Shown here: positions 6,200-10,584 of the stretch, in pieces
Layout: every line of letters begins with the position of its first letter
Position numbering within the stretch: the first letter of the stretch is position 1
Source: Actinomycetota bacterium
GTDB lineage: Bacteria > Actinomycetota > Thermoleophilia > Solirubrobacterales > Solirubrobacteraceae
DNA: 10,584 nucleotides
Assembly: GCA_005888335.1 (NCBI GenBank)
Contig: VAWY01000137.1
Span: forward strand, 1 to 10,584
Direction: 5' to 3'
The notes under the pieces: generated by a model
Told to the model about the DNA's origin: nothing
The model's database searches: none
Seen by the model: the letters and a program-made list of their open reading frames with translations, nothing else
Program-made: the position numbers and the translations under genes

Positions 6200-6802
6200 A
6201 TGGCGCAGCTCGAGGTCGGCCCGGCGGCCGAGGGCGACGTGCCGCGGCTGGCCGAGGTCCTCGCGCGGGCGCTCGCGCAGGACCCGTTCAACCGCCACCT
6301 CGTGCCCGACGACGAGCGCCGCGCGCGCCGGCTGCCCGACGGGTTCGCCGAGCAGCTGCGCCGCGTCTTCCTGCCCAGGGGCACTGTGCTGACGACGCGC
6401 GACCGCGCGGGCGCCGCGCTGTGGCTCGGCCCGGGCGCCCAGCGCCAGACGTTCGGCGAGCAGCTGCGGCTGCTGCCCGGGATGGCCCGGCTCGTCGGCC
6501 TGCGCCACATGGGCGCGGTGATGCTCACGCTCGCCGAGCTCGACCGCCGCGTCCCCCGCGAGCCGCACTGGCACCTCTCGCTGCTCGGCGTCTCCCCCGA
6601 GCGCCAGCGCTCGGGCATCGGCTCGGCGCTGCTGCGCCCGATCCTCGAGCGCTGCGACCGCGAGGTCACGCCCGCCTATCTCGAGACCGCCAACCCGGCG
6701 AACCTCGGGCTCTACGAGCGCCACGGCTTCGCCGTGCGCGAGCGCCTCGATCTGCGCGATGGTCTGCGGGTGTGGACGATGCTGCGCATCCCCCGCCGCT
6801 GA
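6200..6802 (+). CDS. GNAT-family N-acetyltransferase
   Basis: This 200-residue protein has the GNAT acetyl-CoA pyrophosphate-binding loop RQRSGIG (135-141) directly after the strand HWHLSLLGVSP (123-133). It ends with the usual YLETANPANLGLYERHGF (160-177) and a last strand VWTMLRI. The overall pattern, with a long helical insertion between about 45 and 115, resembles puromycin N-acetyltransferase-like and antibiotic-acetylase-like GNATs common in actinobacteria. It should transfer an acetyl group from acetyl-CoA to an amine, but the acceptor is unknown and a resistance role should not be assumed. ATG 6200 is preferred because AGGGG precedes it; ATG 6179 would add seven residues. Its 3' end overlaps the proposed start of the endonuclease V-like gene. 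Confidence 0.88.
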   Translation: MAQLEVGPAAEGDVPRLAEVLARALAQDPFNRHLVPDDERRARRLPDGFAEQLRRVFLPRGTVLTTRDRAGAALWLGPGAQRQTFGEQLRLLPGMARLVGLRHMGAVMLTLAELDRRVPREPHWHLSLLGVSPERQRSGIGSALLRPILERCDREVTPAYLETANPANLGLYERHGFAVRERLDLRDGLRVWTMLRIPRR

Positions 6803-7467
6803 GCCGCGGCTGGCCCGCCGACGCCGACGCGCTCGTGCGCGCGCAGGTCGAGCTCGCGGCGGCCCGCAGCGACCCGTGGCGGCCGGCGGGGGAGCTGCGG
6901 GTCGCCGGATGCTTCGCCTGCTTCCCGCGCGGGGCGACGGGGCGCGGCGCGGCCGGCGATCCCGCGTGGGCGGCGGCGGCGCTGGGCGAGGTGACCGCCG
7001 TCGTCACCGGCGCGGCCGGCGCTGCCTACGAGCCCGGCCTGCTCGCGCTGCGCGAGGGCCCGCTGCTCGAGGCCGCCGTGCGGGCGCTCGGCGCCGCGCC
7101 CGACGTGCTGCTGGCCGACGCCACCGGGCGCGACCACCCGCGCCGCGCCGGTCTGGCACTGCACCTCGGCGCGGTCCTCGACCTGCCCACCGTCGGCGTG
7201 ACGCACCGGCCGCTGCTCGCCGCTGGCGAGTGGCCGGGCCGCGAGCCCGGCGCCAGCTCGCCGCTCGTGGTCGACGGGGAGGTCGTCGGCGCGTGGCTGC
7301 GCGTGCGCCGCGGCGCGCGCCCGCTCGCCGTGCACGCGGCGTGGCGCACCGACGCCGACACCGCGGTGGCGATCGTGCTCGCCGCCTGCGGGCGCGTGCG
7401 CACGCCGGCCCCGCTGCGCCGCGCGCGGCATGCCGCTAGATCAGCGCGGGCTCGGGCCGGCGGCTGA
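6772..7467 (+). CDS. Endonuclease V homologue, probably with an altered active site
   Basis: By eye this aligns through most of its length with endonuclease V (Nfi), which nicks DNA or RNA at inosine. AAYEPGLLALREGPLLEA (84-101) matches the conserved YxPGxLxFRE segment, with Tyr86 and the catalytic Glu95. DATGRDHPRRAGLA (116-129) matches DGxGxxHPRxxGxA, with catalytic Asp116 and His122. DLPTVGVTHRPL (137-148) matches the PTIGVAK strand. However, the first catalytic Asp (Asp43 of the Thermotoga maritima enzyme, in the usual G-x-D motif) is replaced: the strand reads VAGCFACFPRG (44-54), with Phe48 at that place. The late His (His214 of T. maritima) appears to be Trp191. The start is uncertain: GTG 6772 overlaps the GNAT gene by 31 nt and gives 231 residues, while GTG 6835 would cut into the first helix; neither has a good ribosome binding site. 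The 3' end overlaps the WS/DGAT gene by 32 nt. Confidence 0.82.
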   Translation: MDDAAHPPPLSRGWPADADALVRAQVELAAARSDPWRPAGELRVAGCFACFPRGATGRGAAGDPAWAAAALGEVTAVVTGAAGAAYEPGLLALREGPLLEAAVRALGAAPDVLLADATGRDHPRRAGLALHLGAVLDLPTVGVTHRPLLAAGEWPGREPGASSPLVVDGEVVGAWLRVRRGARPLAVHAAWRTDADTAVAIVLAACGRVRTPAPLRRARHAARSARARAGG

Positions 7468-8857
7468 GCTCGACGCCGGCCGCGCCGGCGAGCTCCTCGA
7501 GCGCGGCGGCGAAGTCGCCCGGCAGCGCGTCGAGGTCGTACATCGCGTTGAAGTCGCCGACGAGGCCGAAGTTCATCGTGCCGTTGTAGGAGACGATCGC
7601 CACGCCGAACGTCAGGTTCGAGCCCAGCGGCACCATCGGAAAGATGTCGGTCAGCTCGCGCCCGTCGAGCGAGAGCGGGAATTGCGGCCCGGGCACGTTG
7701 GTGACCACGAGGTTGACGAACCGCTGGCGCGTCACCAGCCGCGACGCCTGCTGGATGACGTTCGGCGGCGCGAAGCCGGTCAGCTCGGTCAGCGCCTGCG
7801 CGCCGACCGCCTGCCCGGACTCCTTGAGGCCGCGCAGCGCGTCGGAGATCTCGGCCAGGCACTCCGCCGGCTCCGCGCAGTGCACGGGCAGCGGCGCGAT
7901 CATCCCCGCGACCTGGTTGCCCAGCGTGCCGGTGCCGCGCTGGTTCTCGCGGCGCACGCTGACCGGCACGAACGCCTTGAGCTCGAGGCCGCTGACGTCC
8001 TCGCCGCGGCGCAGCAGGTGGCGGCGCAGCGCGCCCGTGACGACCGTGAGGACGACGTCGTTGACCGTCCCGCCGAGCGCGTTCTTGATCGCCTTGACCT
8101 CCCCGAGCGAGGCCCGCAGCCACGTGAAGCGCCGGTCGGGGCCGACGACGTCGGCGTTGTAGGGGCTCGGCGGCGCGGGCTGCAGCCCGGCCCACGTCAT
8201 CGCGCCGATGCCGACCGCCGTCTCGGCGAGCCGCGACACCGCCTGCCGCGGCCCGCGCAGGAGCGCGCGGACGCCGCGGACGATCTCGAACGGCCGCGTG
8301 GCGCGCTCGACCAGCGCCTCGGCGAGCAGCGACAGGCCCGACGGCGCGACGCGCGGCGTCCACGCCGCGCGCGTGCCGGCCGCCTCGTCGTCGGGCGCGA
8401 ACAGGACGCTCAGGATGTCCAGGCCCGAGATGCCGTCGACGAGCGCGTGATGGGTCTTGGAGAGGATCGCGAACCGACGTCCTTCGAGGCCCTCGACGAG
8501 CCACATCTCCCACAGCGGCCGGTCGCGCCGCAGCTGCTGGGAGAACACGCGCCCGCAGAGGACCTGCAGCTCGTACTCGCTGCCCGGGGAGGGCAGCGCG
8601 GTGTTGCGCACGTGGAAGCGCAGGTCGAAGCGCTCGTCGTCGACCCACTTGGGGCGCCCCTGCTCGAAGGGCACGGTGGCCAGCCGCTGGCGGTAGCGCG
8701 GGACGAGGTGCAGGCGCGCGGCGACATGCTCGAGCAGGTCCTCATAGGCCGGTGGGTGCCCGTCGAAGACCAGCGCGCAGGCGACGTGCATGTGGGACGC
8801 TGCGTCCTCGACGTGGAGGAACGTCGCGTCGAGGGGGCTGAGGCGATCGGCGGCCAT
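7436..8857 (-). CDS. WS/DGAT: wax ester synthase / acyl-CoA:diacylglycerol acyltransferase
   Basis: This 473-residue protein is a full-length member of the bifunctional WS/DGAT family, which esterifies long-chain alcohols or diacylglycerol with acyl-CoA to make wax esters or triacylglycerol for storage granules. It has the typical start MAADRLSPLDATFLHVE, the PLW motif (114-116), the catalytic HHALVDG (136-142, pattern HHxxxDG), the ND motif at Asn266-Asp267, and the late NVPGP (387-391). It is thus intact at all family landmarks. Expected location is the cytoplasmic face of the membrane or lipid droplets; no transmembrane helix is obvious. The preferred ATG 8857 matches the family N-terminus. 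TAGGAC lies 7 nt upstream, a poor -10, so co-transcription with the zinc-ribbon gene 74 nt upstream is also possible. The last 32 nt overlap the convergent endonuclease V-like gene. Confidence 0.94.
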   Translation of the reverse strand: MAADRLSPLDATFLHVEDAASHMHVACALVFDGHPPAYEDLLEHVAARLHLVPRYRQRLATVPFEQGRPKWVDDERFDLRFHVRNTALPSPGSEYELQVLCGRVFSQQLRRDRPLWEMWLVEGLEGRRFAILSKTHHALVDGISGLDILSVLFAPDDEAAGTRAAWTPRVAPSGLSLLAEALVERATRPFEIVRGVRALLRGPRQAVSRLAETAVGIGAMTWAGLQPAPPSPYNADVVGPDRRFTWLRASLGEVKAIKNALGGTVNDVVLTVVTGALRRHLLRRGEDVSGLELKAFVPVSVRRENQRGTGTLGNQVAGMIAPLPVHCAEPAECLAEISDALRGLKESGQAVGAQALTELTGFAPPNVIQQASRLVTRQRFVNLVVTNVPGPQFPLSLDGRELTDIFPMVPLGSNLTFGVAIVSYNGTMNFGLVGDFNAMYDLDALPGDFAAALEELAGAAGVELSRRPEPALI

Positions 8858-8931
8858 GGGAGGGGTCCTACCCGATCGACACCGAACGGGGCCGCCGACT
8901 GTCTCAGGAACTGGCCCGATGGCCGCCCAGG

Positions 8932-9267
8932 CTAGAAGTCCTCGGGCAGGATGTCCCCCGCGCGCAGCGCCGCGCTGAAGCGGTCGACCCGCTCGAGCTC
9001 GTCGGCCAGGTGCAGCTCGGCCAGCTGGTGGCGGATCCTGCCCGTCTGGCGGTCCAGCTCGTGGTCGAAGCGCTCGAGCTCCTCCGGGCGCAGGAGGGAC
9101 ACCGTCGAGTCCTCGCAATTGGTGCAGCGCAGCTCGACGACGTAGCGGTCGCAGGTGCGCAGCGCCACGACCGACAGCGGGATCACGAACGGCCGCCGGC
9201 AGACGCGGCAGACGTGCGGCTCGACTGCGCCCTGCATCCACAGGGGCAGGGTTCCGTGCAGGCTCAT
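8932..9267 (-). CDS. Small zinc-ribbon protein of unknown function
   Basis: This 111-residue protein has a CxxC pair at Cys20/Cys23 (CRVCRRPF) and a second at Cys48/Cys51 (CTNC), separated by two predicted beta strands, which is the arrangement of a zinc ribbon. An additional Cys39 lies between them. After residue 60 the protein is charged and helical (PEELERFDHELDRQ onwards) and ends in the acidic ILPEDF. No DNA-binding helix or enzyme motif is visible. I recall similar short proteins ending in LPEDF from related actinobacteria but cannot name a family. ATG 9267 is chosen over a TTG at 9306 because the 13 extra codons are not GC-ending like the rest. It lies between the HD-GYP and WS/DGAT genes on the same strand. 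A role in protein or nucleic acid contact is only a guess. Confidence 0.75.
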   Translation of the reverse strand: MSLHGTLPLWMQGAVEPHVCRVCRRPFVIPLSVVALRTCDRYVVELRCTNCEDSTVSLLRPEELERFDHELDRQTGRIRHQLAELHLADELERVDRFSAALRAGDILPEDF

Positions 9268-9279
9268 GCCGACTTCAAC

Positions 9280-9291
9280 GGCGCGCGCGCC
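9280..9291. repeat. 12-bp alternating GC palindrome upstream of the zinc-ribbon gene
   Basis: GGCGCGCGCGCC is a perfect palindrome of alternating purine-pyrimidine steps, 13 nt upstream of ATG 9267. In a genome this GC-rich such a run can arise by chance; it sits next to a separate AT-rich inverted repeat. Confidence 0.5.
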
Positions 9292-9294
9292 CGG

Positions 9295-9309
9295 TTCTTG
9301 CGGCAAGAA
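9295..9309. repeat. Inverted repeat TTCTTG-CGG-CAAGAA in the zinc-ribbon upstream region
   Basis: Two perfect 6-bp arms flank a 3-nt centre, in the 51-nt gap between the HD-GYP stop (9319) and the zinc-ribbon ATG (9267). The arms are AT-rich in a very GC-rich region, which makes chance less likely. No T-tract follows on the minus strand, so it is a poor intrinsic terminator for the HD-GYP gene; a regulator-binding site for the zinc-ribbon/WS-DGAT genes is equally possible. Confidence 0.5.
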
Positions 9310-9318
9310 AATGGTGTG

Positions 9319-9957
9319 TCAGCGAAGAAAGACGGCTCGCGGGTCGCGGTCGCGCGGCGTGCGACGGAAGCGGCCATCGAGGCGCTCGACGGTGGCTGCG
9401 AGGCGCACGGCGACGACCGGGTCGAACTGCGTCCCGGCGCCGCGGCGCAGCTCCTGGCAGGCCAGCCGGGCGGGCATCGGCCCGCGGTATGGCCGCGCGT
9501 TGGTCATCGCGTCGAAGGCGTCGGCGCAGAAGACGATGCGGGCGGGGAACGGGATGGCTCGCTCGGCCAGCCCGTCGGGGTAGCCCTCGCCGTCCCAGCG
9601 CTCGTGGGTGGCGCGCACGAGCCGCGGCAGGCGGTCGCCGAACCCCGCCTCGAGCGCCATTCGCTCGCCCTCGATCGTGTGGATGCGCATCAGCGCCCAC
9701 TCCTCGTCGTCGAGCGGGGCCGGCTTGGCCAGGACGCGCATCGGCAGCGCGGCCTTCCCGATGTCGTGCAGCAGGGCCGTCAGCTCGACCTCGAGGCGCA
9801 TGTCGTCGTCGAGGCCGATGCCGTCGGCGACGGCGACGGCGAGCCGGGCGACGCGGCGCGCGTGCTCGCGCAGCTCGCCACCGGACGCGATGGCCAGGTG
9901 CAGCGCGCAGCGCCGCGCGCGCCGGGCCTCGGCCTCGCTCCTCCCCCCTGCCTCCAC
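9319..9957 (-). CDS. Stand-alone HD-GYP domain protein (cyclic di-nucleotide phosphodiesterase-like)
   Basis: This 212-residue protein consists almost entirely of an HD-GYP domain, the class that degrades cyclic di-GMP. Visible metal-site residues are Glu28 and His32 (ELREHARRV), His64-Asp65 in LLHDIGK (62-68), His93 (RIHT), and the GYP region HERWDGEGYPDGL (118-130), followed by AFDAMTNARPYR (147-158) and GAGTQFDP (173-180). In canonical enzymes this motif begins with two histidines (HHE); here the first is Thr117, so one metal ligand appears to be missing. No receiver, PAS, GAF or transmembrane part is present. GTG 9957 is preferred because AGGAGG lies just upstream and because codons before it (for example ATT, TTT, CAA, AAT) are unlike the GC-ending codons after it. 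An in-frame GTG at 10035 would add 26 residues. It is divergent from fabI and heads the line towards the zinc-ribbon and WS/DGAT genes. Confidence 0.87.
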   Translation of the reverse strand: MEAGGRSEAEARRARRCALHLAIASGGELREHARRVARLAVAVADGIGLDDDMRLEVELTALLHDIGKAALPMRVLAKPAPLDDEEWALMRIHTIEGERMALEAGFGDRLPRLVRATHERWDGEGYPDGLAERAIPFPARIVFCADAFDAMTNARPYRGPMPARLACQELRRGAGTQFDPVVAVRLAATVERLDGRFRRTPRDRDPRAVFLR

Positions 9958-9959
9958 TG

Positions 9960-9965
9960 CCTCCT
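9960..9965 (-). promoter_or_regulatory. Shine-Dalgarno (AGGAGG) of the HD-GYP gene
   Basis: A full AGGAGG on the minus strand lies only 2 nt before GTG 9957, closer than the usual 5-9 nt. It supports this start, but the short spacing suggests weak initiation or a slightly different start. Upstream of it, about 9966-10030 is clearly AT-richer than the surroundings and is the likely promoter region; no single -10 stands out. Confidence 0.45.
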
Positions 9966-10053
9966 CAACGCGGCGAAAATCGGCAAGTTGGCTGCTAATC
10001 GACGGATTGAGCGCCGGCGTCGAATCGGATGTCACGCTTGCGCAGCCGCGGCA

Positions 10054-10059
10054 TAGGGT
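10054..10059 (+). promoter_or_regulatory. Putative -10 element (TAGGGT) of fabI
   Basis: TAGGGT matches TANNNT and ends 6 nt before the fabI ATG, the geometry of a leaderless transcript. A weak -35-like TGTCAC lies at 10030-10035, 18 nt upstream. No Shine-Dalgarno is present between the box and the ATG. Confidence 0.55.
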
Positions 10060-10065
10060 CCGGCG

Positions 10066-10584
10066 ATGCCGCTGCTCGCCGGCCGGCGCCTGCTCGTGAC
10101 GGGCGTCCTCACCGACCGCTCGATCGCCTTCGCCGTGGCCCAGAGCGCCCAGCGCGAGGGCGCCGAGGTCGTCCTCACCGGCTTCGGGCGCTCGCTGCGC
10201 CTGACGCAGCGGATGGCCCTGCGGCTCCCCCAGCCGGCCGACGTGCTCGAGCTCGACGTTGACGACGCCGACCAGCTCAACGCGCTGCGCGACGCGCTCG
10301 ACGCCCGCTGGGGCGCGCTGGACGGCGTCCTGCACGCGATCGCCTACGCGCCGCCCGACGCGCTCGGCGGCGCGTTCCTGGCGACGCCGGCGGCGTCGGC
10401 CGAGCGCGCGTTCCGCACGACAGCGTTCTCCTACAAGGCGCTGGCCGAGGCGCTGCTGCCGCTGCTCGAGCGCGGCGAGCGGCCCGGGCTCGTGGCGCTC
10501 GACTTCGACGCCTCGGTCGCCTGGCCGGCCTACGACTTCGCCGGCGTGGCCAAGGCGGCACTGGAGTCGATCAACCGCTACCTG
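10066..10584 (+). CDS. Enoyl-[acyl-carrier-protein] reductase, InhA-type FabI (5' part; runs off the window)
   Basis: The first 173 codons of an NADH-dependent enoyl-ACP reductase are present; the family is about 260-270 residues, so roughly the last third lies outside the window. The enzyme reduces the trans-2-enoyl-ACP double bond in fatty acid elongation. The N-terminal VTGVLTDRSIAFAVA (11-25) is the cofactor-binding loop of FabI/InhA. HAIAYAP (90-96) corresponds to the HSIGFMP stretch of InhA, with Ala91 where InhA has Ser94. DFDAS (146-150) corresponds to the region of InhA Phe149. The catalytic pair is Tyr156 and Lys163 in PAYDFAGVAKAALESINRYL, matching InhA Tyr158 and Lys165. The resemblance is closer to mycobacterial InhA than to E. 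coli FabI. ATG 10066 is fixed by the -10 at leaderless distance. The gene is divergent from the HD-GYP gene. Confidence 0.92.
   Translation, partial: MPLLAGRRLLVTGVLTDRSIAFAVAQSAQREGAEVVLTGFGRSLRLTQRMALRLPQPADVLELDVDDADQLNALRDALDARWGALDGVLHAIAYAPPDALGGAFLATPAASAERAFRTTAFSYKALAEALLPLLERGERPGLVALDFDASVAWPAYDFAGVAKAALESINRYL

Noticed and set aside
6200..6802. Antibiotic resistance role for the GNAT and VOC genes
   Set aside because: Resemblance to puromycin acetyltransferase-like and bleomycin-resistance-fold proteins is only at superfamily level; most members have other substrates and no resistance context is present.
7430..8935. 501-codon plus-strand frame opposite the WS/DGAT gene
   Set aside because: Antisense shadow with no recognisable domain; the minus strand carries all WS/DGAT motifs.
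8858..9241. N-terminal extension of the WS/DGAT frame by about 128 codons
   Set aside because: It overlaps the zinc-ribbon gene in another frame and adds no motif; the family begins at MAADRLSPLDATF.
9010..10056. 348-codon plus-strand frame opposite the zinc-ribbon and HD-GYP genes
   Set aside because: Shadow frame of two minus-strand genes, crossing their intergenic gaps without any coding signature.
9958..10335. N-terminal extension of the HD-GYP frame into the fabI gene
   Set aside because: The extension is antisense to fabI and then passes through AT-rich codons unlike the rest; GTG 9957 gives a complete HD-GYP domain.
1..10584. CRISPR arrays, tRNA or rRNA genes, insertion sequences, phage or toxin-antitoxin modules
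   Set aside because: No direct repeat-spacer pattern, cloverleaf, transposase, integrase or small toxin-like gene pair was seen; nearly every base belongs to ordinary chromosomal genes.

Overview
This window comes from a very GC-rich bacterial chromosome. By eye it looks actinobacterial and most like the Thermoleophilia/Solirubrobacterales. The clues are GC-ending codons, several GTG starts, an InhA-type enoyl-ACP reductase, a wax ester synthase/diacylglycerol acyltransferase (WS/DGAT), a two-domain type-2 peptidyl-tRNA hydrolase, and promoters that sit directly against start codons as expected for leaderless mRNAs. The taxonomic placement is inference. There are no tRNA or rRNA genes, CRISPR arrays, transposases or phage genes, and coding density is close to complete.

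Layout, left to right. (1) 35-1860, minus: a two-domain peptidyl-tRNA hydrolase-like gene translationally coupled through a 4-nt GTGA overlap to an MmgE/PrpD-family gene. (2) 1896-2306, plus: a small UspA-like protein divergent from that pair. (3) 2307-3293, minus: a patatin-like acyl hydrolase whose stop codon touches the UspA-like stop. (4) 3399-5715, plus: a GMC flavoenzyme followed by pyridoxamine 5'-phosphate oxidase (pdxH). (5) 5721-6146, minus: a VOC/glyoxalase-fold protein. (6) 6200-7467, plus: a GNAT acetyltransferase overlapping an endonuclease V homologue that appears to have lost part of its active site. (7) 7436-9957, minus: HD-GYP protein, small zinc-ribbon protein, then WS/DGAT, a possible transcription unit. 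(8) 10066 to the window edge, plus: the 5' part of an InhA-type fabI, divergent from the HD-GYP gene.

Several products concern acyl lipids: patatin-like hydrolase, WS/DGAT and FabI. Together they suggest a lipid-storing cell, but they lie in separate transcription units and no single pathway is encoded. The rest are housekeeping (PdxH) or enzymes of unassigned substrate (GMC, VOC, GNAT, MmgE/PrpD).

The points most worth a second look are the endonuclease V homologue without its first catalytic Asp, the peptidyl-tRNA hydrolase with a degenerate N-terminal copy of its own fold, the repeated leaderless-promoter geometry, the three convergent gene pairs with no intergenic room for a terminator, and the HD-GYP/zinc-ribbon/WS-DGAT cluster. 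I did not find a clearly new multi-gene system.
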